A DNA stretch of 64,000 nt from assembly GCA_934668765.1 (NCBI GenBank), contig CAKUOH010000008.1, forward strand, positions 1 through 64,000. The letters are read 5' to 3'. A program made the position numbers and the translations under genes. Shown here piece by piece: positions 54,297-63,237 of this stretch. Under the pieces are notes generated by a model, which worked only from the letters and a program-made list of their open reading frames with translations, was not told where the DNA came from and did no database searches. The stretch's first letter is position 1, and each line of letters starts with the position of its first letter. The stretch is from an uncultured Helicobacteraceae bacterium. GTDB lineage: Bacteria > Campylobacterota > Campylobacteria > Campylobacterales > Helicobacteraceae.

Positions 54297-54834
54297 TTTG
54301 AGTGCCTTTATCGCCTAAATCTTGCGCCTTATTTTTATCCTCCATTTGAAAAATAAGCTTGGCTGGTTTGCCCTTTGTGCCTGTGATATTCACAAAGCCT
54401 ATGTCGTTGTTGATTACGATTTCCTCGCCAATCACAGAGTTGATTTTATCGCTCTCTTGGACTTTCGCGCTACCTATTAGGCGATATTCGCCGCGTTTGG
54501 CGTCATAATGCACTTCATTTGCCCTGCCTTTTAAAAGGCGATTATCATTCGTGGTTACGGCAAAATCCACACCACCAAATGCCGAATATTTCAGCGGAGT
54601 GCGGTTTTTATCAATGTTTATCACAACTTTTGGCGCGTAAAGCTCATCTCTGCCTTTTTTAATCGCCACGCTACCTTCTAGCTCGATAATCCCGCTCTTT
54701 TCATCTGCACTAAAATTTAGCGCACTAACTTCAAGTAAATTTTCATTGTGTTTTGATTCATCGCTATTTGGCGCACCAAAAGCTATGAATCCTAGTGTGA
54801 AAAACAGCACGAATCTAAAAAATTTTTGTTTCAT
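54286..54834 (-). CDS. lptA: Lipopolysaccharide transport periplasmic protein LptA
   Basis: A 182-residue periplasmic protein with a signal peptide (ending GFIAFG). The mature part is an OstA/LptA-like beta-jellyroll with repeats such as IIELEGSVAIKKGRDELYAPKVV and LKGRANEVHYDAKRGEYRLIG. It bridges LPS from LptC to the outer membrane. Its ATG overlaps the lptC stop by four bases. Gene order lptC-lptA behind kdsC fits an LPS-building operon. Confidence 0.85.
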   Translation of the reverse strand: MKQKFFRFVLFFTLGFIAFGAPNSDESKHNENLLEVSALNFSADEKSGIIELEGSVAIKKGRDELYAPKVVINIDKNRTPLKYSAFGGVDFAVTTNDNRLLKGRANEVHYDAKRGEYRLIGSAKVQESDKINSVIGEEIVINNDIGFVNITGTKGKPAKLIFQMEDKNKAQDLGDKGTQSGD

Positions 54835-55427
54835 AATCGTTTATTGCCTTTATTTTGCTTTATCTTTAATTTGGCGTTGATTTTATCTGCTTTGATTATG
54901 CCTTTTTGTGCGTCATAGCGGATATTTTCGCCCTTTATGTATTCACTTGCGCTTTTTATGTAAAAGTCGCGTTTGCCCCGCAAAATACGCGTTTTCAAAT
55001 CATAATGCGCCACTTCGCTATACATTTCATAACCATCGCGCACATTGCTTACGCCATCATCAAAGAAAATATCATCGCCCACGCGCTTCGCGCTTTTTGC
55101 TTTTAGCGTATCAAAAGAATCTCCCTTGCGCATCAAGGTAATATCACTTAATTCCTCAAATTGCTCTTTTTTCGCGCCCTTTTTTGTGGCATTTGTGGGC
55201 GCAACTTCAAATTGTTTGCCATTTTTGGCAGTTAGCTTTGAAATAAGCGAATCAGGCGTGATTTCATAAGCGGTAAAATTATTTATTTCAATCTTTGGCA
55301 TAGTATTTGGGCTAAATTGTGGCGGTATTTGATTTGTATCAAATGAAAACACGATGATTATGCTAAAAAGTAGCAGTCCCACAAAAAAAAGCGAGACGCT
55401 ATTGCCAATACTGAATAAATTTTTCAT
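54831..55427 (-). CDS. lptC: LPS export membrane protein LptC
   Basis: A 198-residue bitopic inner-membrane protein: one N-terminal membrane segment (SVSLFFVGLLLFSIIIVFSF) and a periplasmic beta-jellyroll with DGYEMYSEVAHYDLKTRIL. It receives LPS from the LptBFG transporter and passes it to LptA. It overlaps the kdsC end by 29 bases and lptA by four. Confidence 0.82.
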   Translation of the reverse strand: MKNLFSIGNSVSLFFVGLLLFSIIIVFSFDTNQIPPQFSPNTMPKIEINNFTAYEITPDSLISKLTAKNGKQFEVAPTNATKKGAKKEQFEELSDITLMRKGDSFDTLKAKSAKRVGDDIFFDDGVSNVRDGYEMYSEVAHYDLKTRILRGKRDFYIKSASEYIKGENIRYDAQKGIIKADKINAKLKIKQNKGNKRL

Positions 55428-56313
55428 AAATTTGCTCTTTTTGTAAAATTAGCTCAATCGCCTCACGCACCGCACCACAGCCACCTTTGGCATTTAAAAT
55501 CGTAATGTTTGGCAGTGATTTTAGTGCGCCATCTTTAAATGCAGAAGCACAATCATTTGGCGCGAAATTTAGGTGCGATTCATTAAACATAGAAATATCA
55601 TTTAAATCATCGCCCACTGCGGCAATTTGCGCTAAATCAAGTGCGAATCTTTGCTTTAATTCGCGCAAAACTTTGCCTTTGTCGCGCACATTCATAAAAA
55701 GTAAATCGCTTGGGATTTGTAATTCATTTGCACGGACGCGGAGAATCTCACTAGATTTGCCTGTGATGATGGCAACCTTGCGATTTAGGACTTTGCGCCA
55801 ATAGGCAAGGGCAAACCCGTCTTTGACATTGAAAACTTTGGCGATTTCGGTAAATTCAGCTTTTTGCGATATTGCACCAGATTTTACATTTTGTCCCCAC
55901 TCCCTTGCAGATGGATTCGCACTTTGTCCCCCCTCCCTTGCGGAGGGGGTTAGGGGGTGGGTAGAATCGCTATTTGTAAATTTTGTGCTACTATTATTTT
56001 GTGCTTTTGACCCACCCCATTTATCTCCCTCCGCAAGGGAGGGGGAATTTTTAGATTGCTTTGGCGAATCTTGTAATGACGAATCGGACGCATTTAGATT
56101 TGTATTTAAAACAACGGAAGGATTTTCGGTATGGCTTTCGTAGTTTTTGGGAATTTTTGGGGTTGAGACTAGACTTTGTGTCTGCGAAACCCCGAAAAAT
56201 CCCAAATCTGCGGAATGCTTATCTAAAGACGAATTGCCTACCCACGAATATCCATACACAAGACTTCCGTCCGTTAGCGTCCCATCTACATCAAGGCATA
56301 GCAACTCAATCAC
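55399..56313 (-). CDS. kdsC: KDO 8-phosphate phosphatase with a very large repeat-derived insert
   Basis: A HAD-family phosphatase that makes free KDO for LPS. The normal enzyme is about 170-190 residues, whereas this one has 304. The HAD core is intact: DVDGTLTDG (Asp8, Asp10), AIITGKSSEI, LLFMNVRDKGKVL and VGDDLND. Between strand 1 and KVFNVKDG (159-166), residues 26-152 are extra and come wholly from repeats. They comprise copy C of the palindromic family (DLGFFGVSQTQSLV), a CATTGC unit (SSLQDSPKQSK) and a PSAREG element (PSLAEGDK...PLTPSAREGGQ...PSAREWG). This is the loop near the tetramer active site in known KdsC structures. Confidence 0.92.
   Translation of the reverse strand: MIELLCLDVDGTLTDGSLVYGYSWVGNSSLDKHSADLGFFGVSQTQSLVSTPKIPKNYESHTENPSVVLNTNLNASDSSLQDSPKQSKNSPSLAEGDKWGGSKAQNNSSTKFTNSDSTHPLTPSAREGGQSANPSAREWGQNVKSGAISQKAEFTEIAKVFNVKDGFALAYWRKVLNRKVAIITGKSSEILRVRANELQIPSDLLFMNVRDKGKVLRELKQRFALDLAQIAAVGDDLNDISMFNESHLNFAPNDCASAFKDGALKSLPNITILNAKGGCGAVREAIELILQKEQIYEKFIQYWQ
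55929..56045. repeat. PSAREG-type inverted-repeat element inside kdsC
   Basis: End boxes CCCCTCCCTTGCGGAGGGGG (from 55929) and CTCCCTCCGCAAGGGAGGGG (from 56025), with inner TTAGGGGGTGGGTA and GACCCACCCCATTTA. The layout is the same as the element in the DNA methyltransferase gene at 48035, but with a different central sequence. Confidence 0.85.
56111..56217 (+). repeat. Palindromic element family P, copy C
   Basis: ACAACGGAAGGATTTTCGGT, then ATGGCTTTCGTAG; left arm TTTGGGAATTTTTGGGGTT; loop GAGACTAGACTTTGTGTCTG; right arm AACCCCGAAAAATCCCAAA; end CTGCGGAATG. It lies wholly inside kdsC (antisense to the element's head) and is translated in frame. Confidence 0.8.
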
Positions 56314-56921
56314 AGCGTCCCTTTTGTGCTAGGCATTTTTACGCGCTCATTGATTTTAACTGCCCCACGCAACGCCACGGCAAAACTTTTAAACGCCGAT
56401 TCTATAATGTGGTGCGTGTTTTTCCCGCGTTTAAAAACAATATGCGCGGTAAGATTCGCATTATTCACAACAGCGCGGAAAAATTCCTCCACTAGCTCAC
56501 AATCAAAATCGCCCACTTTTTGTGGCATTATTTTGCCCGATTTTAGCGCGTTAAATGGCATATCAAAGTGCAAAAACGCCCGATTCGCAATATCTAGCGA
56601 ACATTCTACGCAGGATTCGTCCATCACCACACTTGCAAAGCCAAATCGCTCAATATTTTTCACAGGATAGAGCGATTCACAAAGCAATTTACCGATGACA
56701 ATCCCGCAATCCTCCACGCTATGGTGCGAATCCACGCCCAAATCGCCCTTGCATTCAATCTCCAAGTCTATTAAGCTATGTTTGGCAAAGGATTCTAACA
56801 TATGATTAAAAAATCCTATGCCTGTCTCAACCTTTGATTCGCCACTGCCATAGAGATTCAAACTCGCTTTTATGTCTGTTTCTTTGGTTTTTCGCGCTAG
56901 TTTTTTTACTTCGCCTTTCAT
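56310..56921 (-). CDS. hisB: Imidazoleglycerol-phosphate dehydratase
   Basis: A 203-residue manganese enzyme of histidine synthesis that dehydrates imidazoleglycerol phosphate to imidazoleacetol phosphate. GIGFFNHMLESFAKHS, DSHHSVEDCGI and HFDMP are diagnostic; the paired metal-binding DSHHSVED and THHIIESAFK motifs are complete. I chose the ATG at 56921, with AAGGGGAG upstream, over 57071. It has no HisB phosphatase domain, so a separate histidinol phosphatase is needed, perhaps the PHP gene at 5.1 kb. It sits between rlpA and kdsC. Confidence 0.93.
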   Translation of the reverse strand: MKGEVKKLARKTKETDIKASLNLYGSGESKVETGIGFFNHMLESFAKHSLIDLEIECKGDLGVDSHHSVEDCGIVIGKLLCESLYPVKNIERFGFASVVMDESCVECSLDIANRAFLHFDMPFNALKSGKIMPQKVGDFDCELVEEFFRAVVNNANLTAHIVFKRGKNTHHIIESAFKSFAVALRGAVKINERVKMPSTKGTL

Positions 56922-56955
56922 TTTGCTCCCCTTATCTATAAAGATTTGATTTGTG

Positions 56956-57939
56956 CTAATCGCGCACGAAAAAGCCCTCGATTCGTTGTGCTTTGATAAA
57001 GTCTCGTGCTTCTGCCTCGCTTTTAAATCCACTGATAAATACGCGGTAAATTCTCTCCCCTTCAAACTCACCCTCTTTTATCACGGTGTTGTAATTGTCG
57101 TATTTGTGCGTGTTTTGGTAGGTTTCAGCACCTGCTATTTTTCTAAATGCGCCAATTTGCACGGAGAAAATCCCGCCTGTGATGACTTTTTCGCTCACAC
57201 CAGTCTTAAACTCGTCCTTAAACTCGCTAGAATTTACCATATCTTTGATAATCGTAGAGTTGCTTGCCGCGTCATTTGAGACGATTCCGCCAAAGCCGAT
57301 AACTTCGATATTTACCCGTGCCGTGCCTGTTTTAATCATATCAATATCCTGTGCCGCCACTTTTGATAAATCAATGATTCGTCCCTCCACAAAGGGTCCC
57401 CTATCATTGATTCGCACAATCGTAGTGCGCCCACTATCCAAACTATACACTTTTACAATGGTATTCATCGGCAGTGTTTTATGCGCTGCGGTGTGGAGAT
57501 TCATATTATAAATCTCGCCATTTGAAGTTTTTTTGTTGTGAAAATTTGGTCCATACCAGCTTGCGATTCCGTCCCAATTCTCGCCGATTTGGACGCGCTG
57601 TGGGTAATACCACTTGCCATTTATTTGATATGGCTTCATTGTAGCGCGTTGAATCGCATCGCTATCACGCGCCTCGCCTAAATGAATCCCTTCAGGTGGC
57701 GGGATTTCGGATTCATAGCGCATACGCCCTTCTTGTGTGCTGTATGAATTGCCACTAGAATATCTCTCGCCACTGCCATAGCGGTTTAGATAATCCTTAA
57801 ATCCATCATAATCCTGATATGCGCCCACGCCACCGCGATAAGTGCTAGTGCTAGCGCAACCATTTAGCGCGAATGTGGCGAAAATCCCACCCAAAATCGC
57901 TACAAAAATGCCCCTAAAATTTGCCCTAAAAACCATCAT
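56956..57939 (-). CDS. rlpA: RlpA-family septal lytic transglycosylase lipoprotein
   Basis: A 327-residue lipoprotein with lipobox LNGC. A low-complexity linker leads to the double-psi beta-barrel (GIASWYGPNFHNKKTSNGEIY with the catalytic Glu, then VRINDRGPF with the Asp). A C-terminal SPOR domain follows (FSVQIGAFRKIAGAE ... YRVFISGF) that binds stripped septal glycans. RlpA cleaves such glycans in cell separation. The gene heads the run into hisB and the LPS genes, as in H. pylori HP1571-HP1566 as I recall it. Confidence 0.9.
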   Translation of the reverse strand: MMVFRANFRGIFVAILGGIFATFALNGCASTSTYRGGVGAYQDYDGFKDYLNRYGSGERYSSGNSYSTQEGRMRYESEIPPPEGIHLGEARDSDAIQRATMKPYQINGKWYYPQRVQIGENWDGIASWYGPNFHNKKTSNGEIYNMNLHTAAHKTLPMNTIVKVYSLDSGRTTIVRINDRGPFVEGRIIDLSKVAAQDIDMIKTGTARVNIEVIGFGGIVSNDAASNSTIIKDMVNSSEFKDEFKTGVSEKVITGGIFSVQIGAFRKIAGAETYQNTHKYDNYNTVIKEGEFEGERIYRVFISGFKSEAEARDFIKAQRIEGFFVRD

Positions 57940-58265
57940 TTATCCTTAAATTTTGCTTTGAATCTGCTTTGCGAATCGCGCATTTTAAAAATAATCGTAT
58001 TTTAAAAATGATAAATCGTGCGAAAATGCCAAAAACTTAAAACTCAAAATCTAGCGCGAAGTCTAATACATTTTGACTTAAAAATGTGTAAAAATTTGGG
58101 GCGATTTGTGCTTTTTGGATTTGCGCTAAAATGGCGTTTAATTTAAGCGAATCTGCCTCAAAAAGTAGCAATTTTACACTTAAATCAAATGCGAAAATAG
58201 CGATTTTAACGAATCTTAAAGCGCAAATAACTATATTTTTAAAATTTTTAGCCCAAAGGACAAAA

Positions 58266-58724
58266 ATGGAAAATGTATTTGATAGAAAGTCGCTTAGTAT
58301 GACGATTTTGATGACGCCTGAGCTGTCGAATTTTAGCGGTGTGGTGCACGGCGGACACATAATGCGAATGCTTGACCAAGTGGCGTATGCGTGCGCTACG
58401 CGATATTGTGGTGTAGATGTCGTAACCGTGTATGTGGATAATATCAGCTTCAAGCACCCTATCCCCATCGGCAATCTCGTTACTTTCCTTGCTAGTGTGA
58501 ATTATACAGGCAAAAGTTCAATGGAAGTCGGCATAAAAGTCATTGCGGAGGATATTAAAAACCGCACCGCCACGCACACAAATACAAGCTATTTTACAAT
58601 GGTAGCTTTGGACCCTGATGGTATGCCGCTTGAGATTGAAAAATTTATCCCTGAGACGCCAGAGCAAAAAAGACGCTATGAAGAGGCAAAAAAGCGCAAA
58701 GAAGCGCGAAACAAGGGAAGGTAG
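58266..58724 (+). CDS. Hotdog-fold acyl-CoA thioesterase
   Basis: A protein of about 152 residues of the YciA/acyl-CoA hydrolase type. Hydrolysis of acyl-CoA thioesters is inferred from GVVHGGHIMRMLDQVAYACA, which holds the catalytic Asp, and from VDNISFKHPIPIGNLVTF and TNTSYFTMVALD. I use the ATG at 58266 with AAAGGAC upstream; the frame extends to 58131, but that part is Lys/Leu-rich and not conserved. The C-terminal tail is Lys/Arg/Glu-rich. It is convergent with the ABC transporter gene. Confidence 0.85.
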   Translation: MENVFDRKSLSMTILMTPELSNFSGVVHGGHIMRMLDQVAYACATRYCGVDVVTVYVDNISFKHPIPIGNLVTFLASVNYTGKSSMEVGIKVIAEDIKNRTATHTNTSYFTMVALDPDGMPLEIEKFIPETPEQKRRYEEAKKRKEARNKGR

Positions 58725-58813
58725 CGTGGAGATAGAAAATTTTGTAGATTTATCAATTTTTGCAATTATGGGAAATTTAGATTTATACTAGATTTTACGA
58801 AATCACACAGAAA

Positions 58814-58923
58814 AACAATCAAAGTAGTTGCGGTGTGGCTTTCGCAGATTTGCTAAATTTTGGGCATAAGACTAGACTAATGATTTGCAAACGCCCGAAA
58901 TTTAGCAAAAGTCTAGTGGATTT
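58814..58923 (+). repeat. Palindromic element family P, copy B
   Basis: ACAATCAAAGTAGTTGCGGT, then GTGGCTTTCGCAG; left arm TTTGCTAAATTTTGGGC; loop with AAGACTAGACTAATGATTTG; right arm GCCCGAAATTTAGCAAAA. Head and loop match copies A, C and D, but the arm sequence is its own. Confidence 0.75.
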
Positions 58924-58973
58924 TCAACTCTAAAACAAGCAAAGCGCAGTTTCTTTAACAAATACAAATTAAG

Positions 58974-60773
58974 CTAGCCTACCTTGATAACTCTCTCGCA
59001 TTTTTCGATTGTAGTCAGCCTATGCGCAATTACCAGCAAAGTCTTATCTTTTGCAATGCTATAAATCTCATCCATTATGCGCTCTTCGGTTTGTGAATCA
59101 AGCGCACTTGTGGCTTCATCAAGCACCAAAATTTCAGGGTCATCATACAATGCCCTTGCTATTGCGATTCTCTGCCTCTGCCCGCCTGAAAGTTTTATGC
59201 CATTATCCCCCACACGCGTTTCAATTCCCTTATTTTCACACAAAAAATCCCAAATATTCGCCCTTTTACAGCATTCAATAATGCGATTTTTATCGATTTT
59301 CTCGCCAAGAGCGACATTTTCCGCCACGCTCCCATCAAACAAAAATATATTTTGCGGAATGTAGCCGATTTTCTTGCGCCAAGAGCGGAGATTTTGATTA
59401 TCAAGCAATACGCCATCAATGCGAATCTCCCCACTTTGTGGCTTATAAATGCCGATGATTAAATCTATCAAAGTGCTTTTTCCTGCACCTGACTCGCCTA
59501 CAAATGCAATCTTTTCGCCCTTATTTATGGTAAGTGAAAAATTTTCAATGATATTGTTGCCCTTTTTATAGGCAAAGCTAATATTTTTTAGCGCAATCTC
59601 GCGCACAAAATCAAGTGGCTCATTGTCCTCATATTCCGTGTGATAAAGCAGATTTTCATAGACGATTTCAAGTCCTTTTTTGTTGTATTTCATCAAATTG
59701 TAGTTATATAAGATTCGATTGATGGCAGGTAGGATTCGATAAAGTGCCAAAGCATACATTGAGATGATGGCGATGACAGAAGCAGCGGAGTTGTTGTGGA
59801 TTAGGATATAAGCCACCGCTGCAATTAGTATGCAAAGTCCTAGCGATTCAAGGATAAAGCGTGGCAACGGAGCTAGGACTTGATATTTTATCTCCGAATC
59901 TACGCGCTTTTTACTTGCAGTATCAAAATCCTGCAAGACAATCTGCTGAATGCCCTTTAGTTTGATAAGCTTAAAATTGCCCAATGCCTTTGTGATAATG
60001 GATAGCACGGCTTTGCCCATTTGCGCGTTTATCGCGCCTTGCTTTTGGATATTTTTTGAAATTGTATTTATGATTAAAATGACATTTGCGACTAAAAATA
60101 GCGTCAGCACAACCGTCATTTTCCAGCTCACAAACAAAAGTAGCGCATACATTAGCAAAATCGTTAGCATTTCCGCACAGATATTTAGCACCTGCTGAAT
60201 GTAGATGGAGACTTTGAGCGATTCAGTTGTAATATTGCGGCGAATCGCATCCATATCGCGATTCGTAAAATCAATATAGCTTAATTCTACCACCTTGCAA
60301 AAGAGCCGATAGGCAAAAAAATGATATTTTCTAAAAGCAAAGCGATTTAGCGCATAGGAATAAGCGACATTATAAATCGCACGAAAAATATAAAATACAA
60401 TCAAAAATCCGCTAAAAAACACCATAAAATTCACGGCATTTTCAAAATGCAGGATTTTATATGCAAGATTCGTGTATTTGTTTTCAAAAATTAACTGCGG
60501 ATTTGTGGCAAGCGTGATAAAAGGCATAATAATGCTAATGGCAAAGGTTTCAATGAGTGATAGCAAAAAAGTCGCAGGAAGCAAAATAAATAGCAAGATA
60601 ACCTTATCGCGTCTAGTAGTTAAATGGCGAATCTTTGTAAAATCACTGATATGCGTGGAATCGTGGTGCTTATGCGGGTTCAAAAATCGCCTCTCATTGC
60701 AAAATAAAAATGCGATTATAATATATTTGCGATGAATCTTAAGGAATCTATGTGAAAATCGCGTTTTTTGCAA
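58974..60773 (-). CDS. ABC exporter, Wzk/PglK-like lipid-linked glycan flippase
   Basis: A 599-residue half-transporter. Residues about 55-350 hold six membrane helices; the rest is the ATPase: Walker A GESGAGKS, signature LSGGQRQR, Walker B ILVLDEATSALD, and H loop VIAHRL. It fits the family of Campylobacter PglK (WlaB) and H. pylori Wzk, which flip undecaprenyl-linked oligosaccharide across the inner membrane for N-glycans or O antigen. The start could be later than 60773, since the first 50 residues are basic and not conserved. The substrate cannot be read from sequence; no glycan gene is adjacent. Confidence 0.8.
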   Translation of the reverse strand: MQKTRFSHRFLKIHRKYIIIAFLFCNERRFLNPHKHHDSTHISDFTKIRHLTTRRDKVILLFILLPATFLLSLIETFAISIIMPFITLATNPQLIFENKYTNLAYKILHFENAVNFMVFFSGFLIVFYIFRAIYNVAYSYALNRFAFRKYHFFAYRLFCKVVELSYIDFTNRDMDAIRRNITTESLKVSIYIQQVLNICAEMLTILLMYALLLFVSWKMTVVLTLFLVANVILIINTISKNIQKQGAINAQMGKAVLSIITKALGNFKLIKLKGIQQIVLQDFDTASKKRVDSEIKYQVLAPLPRFILESLGLCILIAAVAYILIHNNSAASVIAIISMYALALYRILPAINRILYNYNLMKYNKKGLEIVYENLLYHTEYEDNEPLDFVREIALKNISFAYKKGNNIIENFSLTINKGEKIAFVGESGAGKSTLIDLIIGIYKPQSGEIRIDGVLLDNQNLRSWRKKIGYIPQNIFLFDGSVAENVALGEKIDKNRIIECCKRANIWDFLCENKGIETRVGDNGIKLSGGQRQRIAIARALYDDPEILVLDEATSALDSQTEERIMDEIYSIAKDKTLLVIAHRLTTIEKCERVIKVG

Positions 60774-61272
60774 AAAGTCTGCATAAATTCGTCATTGCGA
60801 GGCAATTTATTGCCCCGAAGCGTCTGTGCGAAGCACCGACCCACACTTGCAAATCCAAGAATTATTATTTTTTATAGATTGCCATAAAAATTCGCTATGC
60901 TCATTTTTTCGCAATGACGATTCGTCTCCCATTTTGTCATTCTTAAGCGTAGCACTTTGTGCGTAGCGAAGAATCTATGGGATTTATGGATTGCTTCGTT
61001 GTGTTTGCTGTGCTCACACTGCCTTGCAATGACGGAGTGATTACCCACCCCCTTAATCCCCTCCGCAAGGGAGGGGGAGTCTTTGGCAGAATCTCCACGC
61101 GCAAGGGAGGGGAATCAAATGCGAAATTCTCTGCGTGAAAATTATGCCTTTTTTTCGTCATTGTATGAATCTAGCGTTTAGATTCGCGTCCTTTGGATTT
61201 TTTGCGTTTATTTGCGCGTTAGTAATAAAGTGGGCGAATTCTCAATATTTTTTGCAAATTTTTTTGATAGAT
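60774..61272. other. Repeat-rich gap upstream of mfrA
   Basis: About 500 bases without a gene. It contains CATTGCGAG units from 60788 and near 60960-61034, a 45-base segment (60813-60857) found inverted at 40.7 kb, and a PSAREG half-element near 61045-61110 with a second CGCAAGGGAGGGG. Further runs such as ATTCTTAAGCGTAGC occur. Short open stretches here are repeats. Confidence 0.75.
61045..61110. repeat. PSAREG half-elements between genes
   Basis: ACCCACCCCCTTAATCCCCT, then CCGCAAGGGAGGGGGAGTC, and shortly after CACGCGCAAGGGAGGGGAAT. These are the right half of the element found whole in kdsC and in the DNA methyltransferase gene. Confidence 0.75.
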
Positions 61273-61309
61273 TTGATTTAAGTCAATACTAACACGCGAA
61301 TTTTATGCT
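61273..61309 (+). promoter_or_regulatory. FNR/CRP-like box and -10 element upstream of mfrA
   Basis: TTGATTTAAGTCAA at 61273-61286 matches the FNR consensus TTGAT-N4-ATCAA at nine of ten positions. A TATGCT at 61304-61309 would serve as -10, placing the box roughly where class II activators bind. An oxygen- or electron-acceptor-sensing regulator is a reasonable guess for a fumarate reductase operon. Confidence 0.45.
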
Positions 61310-61401
61310 TTAATTTCGCTTGAAAATGCGCTTAAAGCATTTTTAAAGTGGGAATTTCAGTCGGCGATAACGAAATATTTCAATATATAGGGAGGAATTT
61401 T

Positions 61402-63237
61402 ATGAGTGAGTTTAATAGACGGAGTTTTTTGAAAACTACTTGTATTAGCGTGGGTGCGCTTTATGCAAGTGCAAACGCTACTCCACTAACTGCTGGGAAA
61501 GGTGGCAAGGGCGACAAACCCGAATTGCCATCTTGTGATGTGCTAATCATTGGCTCTGGTGGTGCTGGACTTCGCGCAGCAGTGGCTGCTAGAAAAAGCA
61601 ATCCAAGTTTAAAGGTAGTCGTAGCGACAAAAATGATGCCCTCACGCAATGCCACTTGTATGGCAGAGGGTGGAATCAACGGCGTAATCAATTTCAACGA
61701 TGGCGATTCGTATAAACTTCACGCGTATGACACAATCAAAGGTGGCGCGTATTTATGCGACCAAGACGCGGTGCTAAAATTTTGCGAACTAGGTGGAAAG
61801 GCAATGCGAGAGCTTGACTATATCGGTATGCCATTTACTAGAAACAAAGAGCAAGATTTGAATCAAAGGATTATGGGTGGTGCGTCAAAGCCACGCTGTA
61901 ATCACTTTACGGACAAAACAGGGCATATTTTAATGCACGCTTGTCTTGATGATGCCATAAGCAACGATGTGCAGTTTTTGATGGACCACGAGCTATTAGA
62001 TATAGCTGTAGTTGATGGTAAATGCGAGGGCGTAGTTTTGCGTGATATTCAAAGCGGTGGAATCTACCCCGTGCTTTGCAAATCGCTAGTAATTGCCACA
62101 GGCGGATATACACGAATCTTTTACAACCGCACTTCAACGCCATTTATCGCCACAGGGGACGGCGTAGCAGCCGCGCTTCGTGCAGGACTTGGATTTGAGG
62201 ACCCTGAAATGATTCAATTCCACCCCACAGGCGTTAGAAATGGCGGGACGCTGATTACAGAGGCAGCGCGTGGCGTAGGTGGATATTTGCTAAACAACAA
62301 GGGCGAACGATTTATGAAAAAATACCACGAAAGAGCTGAATTAGCCCCACGCGATATTGTAGCGCGCTCTATGGAAATCGAGATTCGCGAGGGCAGAGGC
62401 TATGGCAAAGGGCTTGGTTCATATCTTTATGTAGATGTGCGACATTTAGGCAAGGAAAAAATTATGAAAAACTTGCCAAAGATTCGCCACACTGCAATGC
62501 TTTTTGAAAATGTGGATTTAATCAACGAACCCGTGCCTGTGCGCCCGACAGCTCACTACTCAATGGGTGGCGTGGAAGTGGCAAAATTTGATGATATGAG
62601 CACAAAAATCGCTGGAATCTATGTCGGTGGCGAGGCTTCTTGCATAAGCATTCACGGTGCAAATAGACTTGGTGGCAACTCTTTGACAGACGCTGTCGTA
62701 ACGGGCAAACTTGCAGGAGATGGCGCGGCAGCATTCGCAAAAGACGCGACATTTTCTAGTGGCAAAAAAGTGCAAGAGTTAGCGCAAAAATGGCAAGATA
62801 AATTTAAAGAAGTAACAAGCGGTGGCGGAAAAGCAAATGATATGTATGCGTTGCGCGAAGAGCTAGGGCGACAAAATTGGGATAATATGGGAATCTTTAG
62901 AACTCAAAGCAAATTAGATTTGCTCTCTAAAAACCTTGAATCTATCGAATCTAAATATAATAAGATTCGCGTCCCAAATGCAAATGAAGTGATGAATACT
63001 GCATTTACGGATTATGTAGAGCTTGGCAATCTTATCTTGCTATCCAAATGTGCGTGTTTGGCGGCGCAAAAGCGACTTGAATCGCGTGGTGCACACACAA
63101 GGGAGGATTATCCAAAACGCGATGATGAAAAATTCCTAAAACACAGCATTGTTAGCATAAAAGATGGCAAATTAGAATTAAGCTACAAAGATGTCGTTGT
63201 AACAGACTTTTCACTTGATGGGAGGAAACCGCAATGA
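61402..63237 (+). CDS. mfrA: Methylmenaquinol:fumarate reductase flavoprotein subunit
   Basis: A 611-residue FAD protein of the SdhA/FrdA family. It is the Tat-exported version (MfrA) that reduces fumarate in the periplasm with electrons from methylmenaquinol. The N terminus NRRSFLKT is a Tat signal (Arg6-Arg7), followed by a hydrophobic stretch to about residue 25. FAD binding is at DVLIIGSGGAGLRAA, with AEGGINGVI and the substrate-binding QFHPTGVRNGGTLITEAARG further in. The ATG at 61402 follows GGGAGGA. The cytoplasmic FrdA lacks such a signal, so the assignment to MfrA is good. mfrB overlaps its stop codon. Confidence 0.93.
   Translation: MSEFNRRSFLKTTCISVGALYASANATPLTAGKGGKGDKPELPSCDVLIIGSGGAGLRAAVAARKSNPSLKVVVATKMMPSRNATCMAEGGINGVINFNDGDSYKLHAYDTIKGGAYLCDQDAVLKFCELGGKAMRELDYIGMPFTRNKEQDLNQRIMGGASKPRCNHFTDKTGHILMHACLDDAISNDVQFLMDHELLDIAVVDGKCEGVVLRDIQSGGIYPVLCKSLVIATGGYTRIFYNRTSTPFIATGDGVAAALRAGLGFEDPEMIQFHPTGVRNGGTLITEAARGVGGYLLNNKGERFMKKYHERAELAPRDIVARSMEIEIREGRGYGKGLGSYLYVDVRHLGKEKIMKNLPKIRHTAMLFENVDLINEPVPVRPTAHYSMGGVEVAKFDDMSTKIAGIYVGGEASCISIHGANRLGGNSLTDAVVTGKLAGDGAAAFAKDATFSSGKKVQELAQKWQDKFKEVTSGGGKANDMYALREELGRQNWDNMGIFRTQSKLDLLSKNLESIESKYNKIRVPNANEVMNTAFTDYVELGNLILLSKCACLAAQKRLESRGAHTREDYPKRDDEKFLKHSIVSIKDGKLELSYKDVVVTDFSLDGRKPQ

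Noticed and set aside
53935..56217. CRISPR-like array in engB/kdsC
   Set aside because: Repeat spacing is irregular, units are palindromic and translated in frame, and no cas gene is present.
60943..61161. A 72-residue minus-strand frame before mfrA
   Set aside because: It consists of PSAREG and CATTGCGAG repeats in a gap and has no start signal.
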